Assembly (NCBI GenBank): GCA_003149565.1
Contig: QCWH01000021.1
Coordinates: forward strand, 1 to 59,356
DNA: 59,356 bases
Source of the DNA: Marivita sp. XM-24bin2
GTDB lineage: Bacteria > Pseudomonadota > Alphaproteobacteria > Rhodobacterales > Rhodobacteraceae
Direction of reading: 5' to 3'
The notes beneath the pieces are model-generated. The model saw only the letters and a program-made list of their open reading frames with translations, searched no databases and was not told where the DNA came from. The position numbers and the translations under genes were made by a program. Shown in pieces: positions 41,433-50,101 of this stretch; the first letter of the stretch is position 1; every line of letters starts with the position of its first letter.

Positions 41433-42778
41433 CACCTTTTCCGATCTCCGAAGCCACCCCAGTCGCCTTTCCCGGCCCGCCACCTTCCGAGACCGATGTG
41501 GTGGTCATCGGTGGCGGCGTCATCGGAGTCTGCACGGCGCTTTACCTTGCCCGCAAGGGGCGGCGGGTGGTGCTTCTTGAAAAGGGACGGATCGCTGGTG
41601 AGCAATCCTCGCGCAATTGGGGCTGGATCCGCCAACAGGGGCGCGACCCGCATGAGTTGCCGATCATGGTCCAGGCAAACCAGCTTTGGACTGAACTCGC
41701 CAGCCAGACCAATGTGGATATCGGGCTGAAGCGAACCGGTGTGACCTATCTGGCTGAGAGCGAGAAGGATATGCAAGGCTTTGCGGATTGGTTGCCTTTT
41801 GCCACAGCGCAGGGTGTCGATACTGAACTGCTTGACCGGGCCGCGCTCAAGACGCGCTTTCCGGAACTGGCCAAAGGCGGCTTTTATGGAGCGCTGACAA
41901 CACCCTCGGACATGCGGGTGGAGCCTTGGGTTGCAGTGCCTGCTTTGGCCGGTATCGCCGTGCGTGAAGGCGCGGTGATTGTCGAAGACTGCGCGGCGCG
42001 CAAGCTTGATCTTGAGGCAGGGCGCATCACCGGCGTGTTCACCGAGGCAGGGCGCATTGCCTGTTCCGATGTTGTGGTGGCCGGGGGCGCGTGGTCGTCG
42101 CTGTTCCTTCGGGCGCATGGTGTGAGTATTCCTCAGCTTTCGGTGCGGGCGAGCGTTGGTGCGACGGATCCGGTGGCCCTGCCGCATCACGGCGCGGCGG
42201 CGGGTGGCAAGTTTGCCTTCCGCACCCGCGCGGATGGTGGTGCGACACTTGCTGCAGGCGGCTTTCACGAGTTGTTTGTCGGGCCGGACGCGTTCCGGGC
42301 TTTGCCCAAGTTCCGCGCGCAGTTGATGTCGGACCCGTTCAAGACACGGTTCCTGCCTGCCGCGCCGAAAGGGTATCCCGACGCCTGGAGCACCAAACGG
42401 ACCTGGGCCGAGGATGAGATCACCCCGTTCGAGGGGATTCGCGTTCTGAACCCGACACCTAATGCGGGAAAACTGCGTAAGGTCGCGGCCGAGGTCGAAG
42501 CCCTGTTCCCCGAAGTCGGGCCGATCCGGTACCGATCGATGTGGGCCGGGATGATCGACACGATGCCTGACGTCGTGCCCGTTGTGGACCGTGTTGATGC
42601 GATCGCCGGTCTGACGGTTGGGACAGGGATGTGTGGTCACGGGTTTGGCATCGGTCCTGGCATGGGCCGAGTGCTGGCCGCTCTCGTTTGCGGTGACGCT
42701 CCGGGGCACGATCTGCGGCGCTTCCGCTTCTCGCGCTTCAGCGACGGAAGTCGGATGGAATTGGCCCCTGCGCTCTAG
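41429..42778 (+). CDS. FAD-dependent amino-acid-type oxidoreductase (DadA-like)
   Basis: A 449-aa flavoprotein of the D-amino acid dehydrogenase/sarcosine oxidase group. The FAD-binding Rossmann motif is VVIGGGVIGVCTALYLARKG (about residues 25-44), followed by EKGRIAGEQSSRNWGW. A C-terminal FAD contact is TVGTGMCGHGFGIGPG. It probably oxidises a D-amino acid or N-methyl amino acid. It overlaps argE as ATGA and so is co-translated with it, pointing to one pathway. Confidence 0.82.
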   Translation: MTPFPISEATPVAFPGPPPSETDVVVIGGGVIGVCTALYLARKGRRVVLLEKGRIAGEQSSRNWGWIRQQGRDPHELPIMVQANQLWTELASQTNVDIGLKRTGVTYLAESEKDMQGFADWLPFATAQGVDTELLDRAALKTRFPELAKGGFYGALTTPSDMRVEPWVAVPALAGIAVREGAVIVEDCAARKLDLEAGRITGVFTEAGRIACSDVVVAGGAWSSLFLRAHGVSIPQLSVRASVGATDPVALPHHGAAAGGKFAFRTRADGGATLAAGGFHELFVGPDAFRALPKFRAQLMSDPFKTRFLPAAPKGYPDAWSTKRTWAEDEITPFEGIRVLNPTPNAGKLRKVAAEVEALFPEVGPIRYRSMWAGMIDTMPDVVPVVDRVDAIAGLTVGTGMCGHGFGIGPGMGRVLAALVCGDAPGHDLRRFRFSRFSDGSRMELAPAL

Positions 42779-42857
42779 GCCCCCTTGAAGCCCGGATCAG
42801 TCTGCGCCACCTTCACAGCAGGATTACTCCCACTCACGTATCACAAGGACGACCAAT

Positions 42858-44021
42858 ATGCCGGTCAAGAACCGCTTTGCCGAACTGCAGGATGAAATCA
42901 CCGTCTGGCGACGGGATTTGCACGAGAACCCTGAAATCCTTTTTGACACCCACCGCACCAGCGCGCTTGTGGCCGACCGGCTCAAGGAGTTCGGCTGCGA
43001 CGAGATCGTCACCGGCATCGGCCGTACGGGCGTTGTGGGCGTGATCAAGGGCAAGAGCGACACGTCCGGCAAGGTCATCGGTCTGCGTGCCGACATGGAC
43101 GCGCTGCCCATTCATGAACAGACCGGGTTGGAGTACAAATCCAAGACCGATGGGGCGATGCATGCCTGCGGTCATGACGGCCATACCGCGATGCTCTTGG
43201 GGGCCGCCAAGTATCTTGCCGAGACCCGCAATTTCGACGGTACCGTTGTGGTGATCTTCCAACCCGCCGAAGAGGGCGGCGGCGGTGGTCGCGAGATGTG
43301 CGAAGACGGCTTGATGGACCGCTGGGGCATTCAGGAGGTTTACGGCATGCACAACTGGCCGGGTCGTCCGGTCGGCAGTTTTTCCATTCGCCCCGGTGCG
43401 TTCTTTGCCGCGACCGATCAGTTCGACATCACCTTTGAAGGCCGTGGCGGTCATGCGGCCAAGCCGCATGAAACGGTGGACACAACCGTCATGGCGTCAC
43501 AAGCGGTGCTGGCGCTTCAGACGGTTGCCAGCCGCAACGTCGATCCGATTGATCAGGTTGTGGTGTCGGTCACGTCGTTCGAGACCTCGTCGAAGGCCTT
43601 TAACGTGATCCCGCAACGGGTTCAGTTGAAAGGCACCGTGCGCACGATGTCGACCGAAATGCGGGATCTGGCGGAGACCCGGATCAAAGACATCTGCGCG
43701 GGCATCGCGGGTACGTTTGGCGGCTCCGTGGATGTGACCTACCATCGGGGCTACCCGGTGATGGTGAACCATGAGGAGCAAACCGAATTCGCAGCAGAAG
43801 TGGCGAAATCGGTGTCCGGAGCCTGTGAAGAAGCGCCTCTGGTGATGGGGGGCGAAGACTTTGCCTTCATGCTCGAGGAGCGTCCCGGTGCGTATATTCT
43901 TGTTGGCAATGGCGACAGCGCAGCGGTGCATCACCCAGAATACAACTTCAACGACGACGCCATCCCGGCAGGCTGTTCCTGGTGGGCCGAGATTGTCGAA
44001 AAGCGGATGCCCGCAGCGTAA
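42858..44021 (+). CDS. M20D amidohydrolase (hippurate hydrolase / N-acyl-amino-acid hydrolase type)
   Basis: A 387-aa amidohydrolase. The M20D metal motifs are RADMDALPIHE, HACGHDGHTAM, FQPAEEGGGGG and the Cys/His region VYGMHNWPG. The late MGGEDFAFMLEERPGAY completes the site. It would free amino acids from N-acyl forms. It follows the flavoprotein gene by 79 bases and ends in a terminator at 44045, closing the peptide/acyl-amino-acid unit. Confidence 0.88.
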   Translation: MPVKNRFAELQDEITVWRRDLHENPEILFDTHRTSALVADRLKEFGCDEIVTGIGRTGVVGVIKGKSDTSGKVIGLRADMDALPIHEQTGLEYKSKTDGAMHACGHDGHTAMLLGAAKYLAETRNFDGTVVVIFQPAEEGGGGGREMCEDGLMDRWGIQEVYGMHNWPGRPVGSFSIRPGAFFAATDQFDITFEGRGGHAAKPHETVDTTVMASQAVLALQTVASRNVDPIDQVVVSVTSFETSSKAFNVIPQRVQLKGTVRTMSTEMRDLAETRIKDICAGIAGTFGGSVDVTYHRGYPVMVNHEEQTEFAAEVAKSVSGACEEAPLVMGGEDFAFMLEERPGAYILVGNGDSAAVHHPEYNFNDDAIPAGCSWWAEIVEKRMPAA

Positions 44022-44044
44022 TTCCGACGTCAGAGCGTTTGAGG

Positions 44045-44070
44045 CGGCGGGCTGTTTGGCCCGCCGTTTT
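44045..44070 (+). terminator. Intrinsic terminator after M20D amidohydrolase
   Basis: CGGCGGGC (44045-44052) pairs with GCCCGCCG (44059-44066) and TTTT follows. It is 23 bases after the stop codon. The remaining gap to 44277 holds no supported gene. Confidence 0.75.
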
Positions 44071-44277
44071 GCCGTTTGTCGGGGTTTGGCTCGTTGAAAC
44101 GTTTCCCGTTTCGAAGCCGCGTATGATCGTTTTTGGCCAAGACGGAGCAATTGCTGCAGCGCGGGGTTGTGCAGCCGTTTACCGCGTTTGCGCGAATGAC
44201 GGGTTCCAAACAGAAGGGCGGCAACGGCGGTTTGCCCTTGAGCGCCCTATCTTTCCTTTTAGGCGATCTAACAGACG

Positions 44278-44763
44278 CTACTCAGCTTCATCAGCGGGTT
44301 TGGCTTGAAGAAGTCCGAAATTCGCATCCCCTATGGCGGCATTCAATTCCAGTTGCGTCTCAAGGAAGTCGATGTGGCCTTCCTCGTCGGCGATCAATTC
44401 CTCGAACAACCCCTTCGAGACATAGTCTTTGACGCTTTCGCAATGATCCCGTGCTTCGATGTAAAGCGTGCGAGCCTCGTGTTCCGCTGCAAGGTCAGCT
44501 TCAAGGGTCTCTTTCAGGGTTTGACCAATCCTCAGAGGATCCAGTTTTTGAAGATTGGGATGCCCCCCAAGGAAAATGATACGTTCGATCAGTTTGTCGG
44601 CGTGGTTCATCTCTTCGATGCTTTCCTCACGCGACTTCGCAGCAATACGGCCAAAGCCCCAGTCTTCCTGTAGCCGGTAGTGCAGCCAGTATTGGCTCAC
44701 AGCGGTCAGTTCACTGCGCAGAGCAGCATTGAGATATTCAATGACTTTTTCGTCACCCTTCAT
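44278..44763 (-). CDS. bfr: Bacterioferritin
   Basis: A 161-aa ferritin-like subunit. All ferroxidase ligands are in place: Glu18 (RSELTAV), Glu51 and His54 (EEMNHADK), Glu94 (AAEHEART region) and Glu127/His130 ([11 protein letters not shown]). Met52, the haem ligand of true bacterioferritins, is present. Twenty-four subunits store iron as ferric mineral. The start [12 protein letters not shown] was chosen by family fit; it overlaps the bfd stop by 11 bases, so bfd-bfr are coupled. Confidence 0.95.
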   Translation of the reverse strand: MKGDEKVIEYLNAALRSELTAVSQYWLHYRLQEDWGFGRIAAKSREESIEEMNHADKLIERIIFLGGHPNLQKLDPLRIGQTLKETLEADLAAEHEARTLYIEARDHCESVKDYVSKGLFEELIADEEGHIDFLETQLELNAAIGDANFGLLQAKPADEAE

Positions 44764-44998
44764 TTTTGTTCCTCTCATCAGATAGCCTATGCTCGAACTT
44801 TGCAGGAAACTTCAGGTTTGGGCAATCAGACATCGTTTTGATGAACATCGGAAGGCAGCCACCGCAATCTGCTTTCTTGCCCAAGGCACGATACACTTTG
44901 CCTGGCGTGATGATCGTGCCCGGGTCCGAAGCACGCATCCATTCGATTGCGGCACGAATATCTGTGTCGCTGATCCCGGTGCAGTGGCAAACGATCAT
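44753..44998 (-). CDS. bfd: Bacterioferritin-associated ferredoxin
   Basis: An 81-aa protein with the BFD [2Fe-2S] pattern: CHC at residues 4-6 and CGGC about forty residues later. It delivers electrons to bacterioferritin to release stored iron. An insertion-like stretch ([21 protein letters not shown]) separates the pairs, as in other alphaproteobacterial versions. AGAGGA precedes the start by about nine bases. A 46-aa ORF ends 14 bases upstream. Confidence 0.9.
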   Translation of the reverse strand: MIVCHCTGISDTDIRAAIEWMRASDPGTIITPGKVYRALGKKADCGGCLPMFIKTMSDCPNLKFPAKFEHRLSDERNKNEG

Positions 44999-45012
44999 GA
45001 GACATAGTCCTC

Positions 45013-45153
45013 TTAATGCACGGACACTGTGTCGAGGACAAATTCGAGGCTACCGTTGTTACGCCGACGGATCACCGTATCGGTGCCAAGGGGAACAGCG
45101 GCATTCTCCAGATATCCAGCGTCATGGACGCCGGTTATTTCGATGTCGGACAC
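45013..45153 (-). CDS. Unannotated 46-aa ORF upstream of bfd-bfr
   Basis: On the minus strand, GTG (45151-45153) opens a frame ending at TAA (45013-45015), 14 bases before the bfd start. It begins (M)SDIEITGVHDAGYLENAA and continues with LGTDTVIRRRNNGSLEFVL. There is no signal peptide, membrane segment or Cys. The composition is protein-like, and the layout is that of the first gene of an iron-storage operon. No family recognised. The RNA upstream is AT-rich (45161-45250), unlike the rest of the window, and likely contains the promoter. Confidence 0.55.
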   Translation of the reverse strand: MSDIEITGVHDAGYLENAAVPLGTDTVIRRRNNGSLEFVLDTVSVH

Positions 45154-45415
45154 AAGTGTTACCTAATCGCTCATTTTGCTCAGGCACTTTAATTCTGACT
45201 AAATCTGTAAAGCAATTATATCTTGACTGTTTTGCTAAGGCATTTTGTCGCGGCATAATGAACTGGAAGCCGCGGGCAGGCGTCGCCGTTTCAAACATTC
45301 GCGCAGTAAGCCGTATTCAACACTTTGGGTTCAGAACGGCCGGCGTGCTTTGAGCGAATAACCCTCCGTTTGCGCTGTCAGACAAATAAGCGCGCCTTGC
45401 GGCCCGCTGATTTTT
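45154..45415. promoter_or_regulatory. AT-rich promoter region of the bfd-bfr operon
   Basis: A 262-base gene-free gap. The stretch 45175-45250 is AT-rich. On the minus strand it carries TTTACA and an imperfect element around 45190-45215 (CTTTACAGATTTAGTCAGA) that could hold an iron-responsive operator. I cannot assign it to Irr, RirA or IscR by eye. Confidence 0.35.
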
Positions 45416-46495
45416 TCAGTCTTCGTAGCCGCGTTTGTAGCGGCTCTTGGTGCTCATCACCTCTTTCACAACCCGCCCAAAAGATTTCTGTCGGGCACGG
45501 GCGGCGGCGATGGACTCAGAATTGTACTGATCCTCGCGCCGCAGCTTTTGCCAGCGTTCAAGTCTGGCGGGGTCGAGCGCGCCGTCTGCGAGGGCCGCCT
45601 TGACGGCGCAGCCCGGTTCGCTGGCATGGGCGCAGTTGGAGAATTTGCACTGGGCAGCGAGGGCTTCGATGTCGTCGAAGAGTTCCTCCAACCCGTCGCT
45701 GGTGCCGGAAAGTTGGAGTTCGCGCATCCCCGGCGTGTCGATCAGCCAGCCGCCCGCCAATGTGCGGCGCAGGGCGCGGTGCGTGGTGGTGTGGCGGCCC
45801 TTGGCGTCGTCATCACGGATATCTTGGGTTGCTTCTTTCTCGCCCGTGAGCGCGTTGCGCAGGGTGGTCTTGCCGACACCGGAGGAGCCGAGCAGGGCCA
45901 GGGTTTGTGCCTTGCTGCACCATGCATTGAGGCGGGCCACATCCTCGGGGTCTTTGGCGTTGATGGTGATCGCAGTGACCAGAGGTGACAGGCGTTCGGC
46001 CTTCCGTTTGAAGCTGTCGGGGTCGTCGCAGAGGTCGGCCTTGGTTAGGATCACCAAAGGCACCGCATTTGAGGCGAGCGCCAGAGCCAGATAGCGTTCC
46101 AGCCGCGCGACATTGAAATCGGCGTTGCACGAGGTGACAAGGCCCACGGTGTCGACATTCGCCGCAATGCGCTGGTCGCTGACCGCGTGGCCTGCGGCCT
46201 TGCGATGCAACGTGGTCACCGGGTCGAGCCTGCGGATCGCGCTGGTGCCGTCGGTCAGAACCCAGTCGCCCACCGCATAGGCGCCAGCGCTTTCGGTGGG
46301 AATGAGGCGCAGATCGCCCGCCTCTGACAAGGCGATGAGTTGACTGCGATGCACCTCGGAAATGCGGGCAGCGATGAAGGCTGCGTCGTCTTCAGTGAGT
46401 TGACGTGCGAAACGGTCCGACCATCCGAGATCGGTCAGGGTACATGGGGTCAAAGGAGAATTCCTGTCGCTGAGAAGCCTGCCCTGATGGGGCAT
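45416..46495 (-). CDS. rsgA: Ribosome small-subunit-dependent GTPase RsgA
   Basis: A 359-aa circularly permuted GTPase that helps mature the 30S subunit. The G motifs come in the permuted order: ILTKADLC (G4), then GSSGVGKTTLRNAL (G1), then IDTPGMREL (G3). The C-terminal zinc site is CKFSNCAHASEPGC. An N-terminal OB-like region precedes them. The start ATG at 46495 gives ten or so extra residues; a TTG 15 codons later is an alternative. It stands alone on this strand. Confidence 0.92.
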   Translation of the reverse strand: MPHQGRLLSDRNSPLTPCTLTDLGWSDRFARQLTEDDAAFIAARISEVHRSQLIALSEAGDLRLIPTESAGAYAVGDWVLTDGTSAIRRLDPVTTLHRKAAGHAVSDQRIAANVDTVGLVTSCNADFNVARLERYLALALASNAVPLVILTKADLCDDPDSFKRKAERLSPLVTAITINAKDPEDVARLNAWCSKAQTLALLGSSGVGKTTLRNALTGEKEATQDIRDDDAKGRHTTTHRALRRTLAGGWLIDTPGMRELQLSGTSDGLEELFDDIEALAAQCKFSNCAHASEPGCAVKAALADGALDPARLERWQKLRREDQYNSESIAAARARQKSFGRVVKEVMSTKSRYKRGYED

Positions 46496-46658
46496 AAGTT
46501 CAGGCCGGGCGCGGCGATCAGCCTGTCACCGGCAGGGCGCACTCAGTCTCCATCATGTCCTCCTGCTTCTCAACTTCGGCTGGAGCATCTATACCCGCGC
46601 GGCTCCGCGTCGCCAAGCGGCATCTGGTCATTCGAGCAAACCGTTGCTAAGCGGACGC

Positions 46659-47465
46659 ATGACCATGCCATCTCATGCCACTGTCGCCTGTATCAAATGG
46701 GGCACGCTGTTTGGACCGGAATATGTCAACCGGCTCTATTCTGGTGTGCGGCGCAACCTGTCCTGCCCGGTTCGGTTCCTGTGTATGACCGAGCATGCCG
46801 AAGGGCTGCATCCCGAGATCGAGGTCCTCGACCTTCCGGTAGAGCCTTTTTCCGAGCCGATGGCGGCGGCGCTGAAGGTGGCGAACCGTCAGGGGGCGAT
46901 GCGCAAGGTCTCGCTCTTCAAGCCGGGGGTGATCCCCGATCTGGACGGGCCGGTACTGGGGTTCGATCTGGATGTGGTGATCACTGGAACTCTGGATGAG
47001 TTGCTGACGCTGGCGCCGGGGCATGTGGTGATGCGCCACGATTGGACCGAGGCGCGCAAGGGACGGCCCACCGGGCATGGGTCGGTGTTTCGCTATGATC
47101 CGGCCTTGCATGGGTTTCTGTATGAAGATTTGGCCGCAAATCCCTATGCAGAGGTCGAGGTCGCTCGGGGATCGGAGCAGCGCTACACTTCGCACAAGGC
47201 GATAGAGAACAAAGTTTTCACATATATTCCAGATGATTGGGTGGTTAGCTTCAAATATGATTGCAACCCGTTTCCGGGCAATTATCTGCACCCCGCACGT
47301 CTGCCTGACGATGCGCGAGTCGTGTGTTTTCACGGGCGGCCGAAGATGCCGGAGGCGGTTGCAGGCTATCATGGGTCGCTGATCCGGTTTGCCAAGCCCA
47401 CGGCGTGGTTGCAGGAGCATTGGATCGACCGGGCCAAGGCGGATTTGGGCGATCGCTGGGGATAG
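46659..47465 (+). CDS. Putative glycosyltransferase-like protein
   Basis: A 268-aa cytoplasmic protein resembling GT-A-type transferases. VLGFDLDVVITGTLDELL holds a DxD-like motif, preceded by SLFKPGVIPDLDGP and followed by MRHDWTEARKGR. A basic C-terminus with HGRPKMPEAVAGYH is reminiscent of family 8-type enzymes. No membrane segment. The acceptor is unknown. ATG 46659 and ATG 46665 are equally possible starts. It is not part of a visible polysaccharide cluster. Confidence 0.65.
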   Translation: MTMPSHATVACIKWGTLFGPEYVNRLYSGVRRNLSCPVRFLCMTEHAEGLHPEIEVLDLPVEPFSEPMAAALKVANRQGAMRKVSLFKPGVIPDLDGPVLGFDLDVVITGTLDELLTLAPGHVVMRHDWTEARKGRPTGHGSVFRYDPALHGFLYEDLAANPYAEVEVARGSEQRYTSHKAIENKVFTYIPDDWVVSFKYDCNPFPGNYLHPARLPDDARVVCFHGRPKMPEAVAGYHGSLIRFAKPTAWLQEHWIDRAKADLGDRWG

Positions 47466-47470
47466 GCGGG

Positions 47471-47509
47471 CGATGCGTCGACGCATCGTCGGTTTCCGTT
47501 GACGGAAAC
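47471..47509. repeat. Double palindrome after the glycosyltransferase-like gene
   Basis: A perfect palindrome centred on GCGTCGACGC (47471-47488) and another centred on CCGTTGACGG (47492-47509). Same pair as at 17483-17524 and 28793-28835. It can act as a terminator for the upstream gene. Confidence 0.6.
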
Positions 47510-47543
47510 TGGCCGGGCGTCAGACGACTGGCCGGGCGTCAGA
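47508..47543 (+). repeat. 17-base tandem direct repeat upstream of fabF
   Basis: ACTGGCCGGGCGTCAGA occurs at 47508-47524 and again at 47527-47543, separated by CG. It starts inside the last bases of the palindrome pair and lies about 100 bases before fabF. Confidence 0.7.
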
Positions 47544-47642
47544 GGAACTGGCAAGAATTCTTTGCCGGTCGGCTGGACTCTTGCGGGTGCCGCCGCGAAC
47601 GGGGTAAGAGCGGGCAAGAGCATTCGAGGGAAGGGCAACACC

Positions 47643-48905
47643 ATGCGTCGAGTAGTTGTGACAGGCTTGGGATTGGTGACACCGCTGGCAGACGGGGTCG
47701 AAGCGAGTTGGTCGCGGATTCTGGACGGGCAGTCCGGGGCTGGCACGATCAGCAAGTTCGACGCGAGCCATCTGGCCACGACCTATGCTTGCGAAGTGCC
47801 TTACGGAGACGGGACGGACGGCACGTTCAACCCGGACAGCTATCTGGAGAAGAAAGAACAGCGTAAGGTCGATGAGTTCATCCTCTTTGGTATGGCGGCC
47901 GCACAGCAAGCGGTGACGGATTCAGGCTGGATGCCCGAGGACGAGGAAAGCCGCTTGCGTACCGGTGTGATGATCGGATCAGGGATCGGGGGCCTCAACT
48001 CCATTGCCGAAACCGCGCTGCTCATCCGTGACAAGGGCCCGCGCCGGGTGTCGCCGTTCTTTATCCCGGGCGCGCTGATCAATCTGATTTCGGGCAATGT
48101 GTCGATCAAATACGGCTTTAAAGGGCCGAACCATGCGGTCGTGACGGCGTGCTCGACGGGCGCGCATGCGATTGGCGATGCTGCGCGGCTGATCATGTTC
48201 GGCGATGCGGATGTCATGGTGGCCGGTGGCGCGGAGGCGGCGATTTCCGAGATCGGGATTGCCGGGTTCAACGCGTGCAAGGCGCTGTCCACGAAGCGCG
48301 GCGATGATCCGAAGGCGGCAAGCCGTCCCTATGATGCGGACCGCGACGGGTTTGTGATGGGCGAAGGTGCGGGCATCGTTGTGCTTGAGGAGTACGAACA
48401 TGCCAAGGCGCGTGGGGCCAAGATTTACGCAGAGGTTTGTGGTTATGGCCTGTCGGGAGATGCCTATCACATTACCGCGCCCTCTGAGGATGGTGAAGGT
48501 GGGGAGCGGTCAATGCGCGCGGCGCTGAAGCATGCAGGCATCGAGCCTTCGGATATCGACTACATCAACGCGCACGGCACCTCGACGATGGCGGATGTGA
48601 TCGAACTGGGCGCGGTCGAGCGCATGATGGGCGAGGCTGCGGGCAAGGTGACGATGTCATCGACCAAATCGGCGACCGGGCACCTCTTGGGCGCGGCGGG
48701 CGCGATTGAAGCGATCTTCTCGATCCTCGCAATTCGGGATCAGGTGGCTCCGCCGACGCTGAACCTTGATACACCTGCGGTGGAAACCGCTGTGGACCTT
48801 GCTCCGAAGGTCAAGCGTGAGCGGCAGATTCGCTATGCGCTGTCCAACTCGTTTGGCTTTGGCGGTACCAATGCCAGCGTCGTGTTCGGGCGGGTGGATC
48901 GCTAA
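47643..48905 (+). CDS. fabF: Beta-ketoacyl-ACP synthase II
   Basis: A 420-aa condensing enzyme of fatty acid elongation. The Cys-His-His triad is visible in VVTACSTGAHAIGD, NAHGTSTMADV and KSATGHLLGAAG. It starts MRRVVVTGLGLVTPLADGV, the family N-terminus; the frame is open upstream but not protein-like. The usual neighbour acpP is absent here. mltG follows after three bases, the typical fabF-mltG pairing of alphaproteobacteria. Confidence 0.95.
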   Translation: MRRVVVTGLGLVTPLADGVEASWSRILDGQSGAGTISKFDASHLATTYACEVPYGDGTDGTFNPDSYLEKKEQRKVDEFILFGMAAAQQAVTDSGWMPEDEESRLRTGVMIGSGIGGLNSIAETALLIRDKGPRRVSPFFIPGALINLISGNVSIKYGFKGPNHAVVTACSTGAHAIGDAARLIMFGDADVMVAGGAEAAISEIGIAGFNACKALSTKRGDDPKAASRPYDADRDGFVMGEGAGIVVLEEYEHAKARGAKIYAEVCGYGLSGDAYHITAPSEDGEGGERSMRAALKHAGIEPSDIDYINAHGTSTMADVIELGAVERMMGEAAGKVTMSSTKSATGHLLGAAGAIEAIFSILAIRDQVAPPTLNLDTPAVETAVDLAPKVKRERQIRYALSNSFGFGGTNASVVFGRVDR

Positions 48906-48908
48906 ATC

Positions 48909-50069
48909 ATGTGGCGTAACATCGCGTCCAACGCGCTGACCTTCCTGGTCGTTTTGTTTTTCCTGTTCGGCGGTGTGCTGATCTGGGCGCAGAACGAATA
49001 CGTGTCGGAAGGCCCGTTGGAGCAGGCAATCTGCGTGCAGGTCGATCGAGGCAGCAATTTCCGGCGTGTTTCCGAAGACCTAGCGGCGGATGGTGCGGTG
49101 TCGAGCGCGGCACTCTTTCGGGTGGGCGCGGACTACGCGGGCAAGACATCCGAGTTGAAAGCGGGGTCTTTCCTTGTGCCCGAAGGCGCGTCGATGGAGC
49201 AGATCGTCGACATCGTCACACGTGGCGGCGCGAGCACTTGCGGTACCGAAGTGGTATACCGGGTGAGCATTGCGCGGGCGACGGTTCAGGTGCGCGAGCT
49301 TGATCCGGCGACGGGACGGTTTGTGGAGATTGCGGAGTTCAATCCGGCTGAAGATGAAGCGCCAGCAGAATACATCGAAGTGAAGTCGGAGCCAGACACG
49401 CGCTATCGCGTGGCGCTGGCCGAGGGGGTGACCAGTTGGCAGATCGTGCAGGAGCTGAACCAGATCGATATTCTTGATGGCGAGATCGAAGAGATCCCCG
49501 CCGAAGGGTCTCTGGCGCCGGACAGCTACGAGATCACGCCGGGCAGCAGCCGAACGGACCTTTTGGATCGTATGGAATCGGCGCAGGAGCGTATTCTGGC
49601 CGAGGCATGGGCCAACCGTCAGGACGGATTGCCGTATGAGAGCCCCGAAGAGGCTCTTATCATGGCGTCGATCATCGAGAAGGAAACCGGCACGCCGGAT
49701 GAGCGTTTTCTGGTGTCGAGTGTCTTCGTCAACCGTCTGGAACAGGGCATGCGGCTTCAGACCGACCCGACGGTGATCTATGGAATCACGCGGGGGCAGG
49801 GTGTGCTGGGACGCGGCATCCGGCAGAGCGAATTGCGGGCGGAAACGCCGTGGAACACCTACGTCATAGACGGGCTGCCGCCGACGCCCATTGCCAATCC
49901 GGGCCGGGCCAGCATCGAGGCGGCGCTGAACCCCGAGGATACGGATTTCATCTTCTTTGTGGCGAAATCGCTTGATCCTTCGGATGGTCACAACTTTGCC
50001 GTCACCCTGGCTGAGCACAACGCAAATGTCGCCGCGTATCGGGCGCTTGAAGCGCAGCGGGAGAATTGA
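48909..50069 (+). CDS. mltG: Endolytic peptidoglycan transglycosylase MltG
   Basis: A 386-aa inner-membrane protein with one N-terminal membrane helix (residues 8-29, ALTFLVVLFFLFGGVLIWA) and a periplasmic YceG domain. The catalytic Glu lies in ASIIEKETGTPDERF, followed by LQTDPTVIYGITRG and TYVIDGLPPTPIANPG. It cuts nascent glycan strands and limits their length. It is tightly linked to fabF. Confidence 0.93.
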   Translation: MWRNIASNALTFLVVLFFLFGGVLIWAQNEYVSEGPLEQAICVQVDRGSNFRRVSEDLAADGAVSSAALFRVGADYAGKTSELKAGSFLVPEGASMEQIVDIVTRGGASTCGTEVVYRVSIARATVQVRELDPATGRFVEIAEFNPAEDEAPAEYIEVKSEPDTRYRVALAEGVTSWQIVQELNQIDILDGEIEEIPAEGSLAPDSYEITPGSSRTDLLDRMESAQERILAEAWANRQDGLPYESPEEALIMASIIEKETGTPDERFLVSSVFVNRLEQGMRLQTDPTVIYGITRGQGVLGRGIRQSELRAETPWNTYVIDGLPPTPIANPGRASIEAALNPEDTDFIFFVAKSLDPSDGHNFAVTLAEHNANVAAYRALEAQREN

Positions 50070-50101
50070 GCCTGCCTTGTTCTGGGGGGGGTGTCCTCGG
50101 A

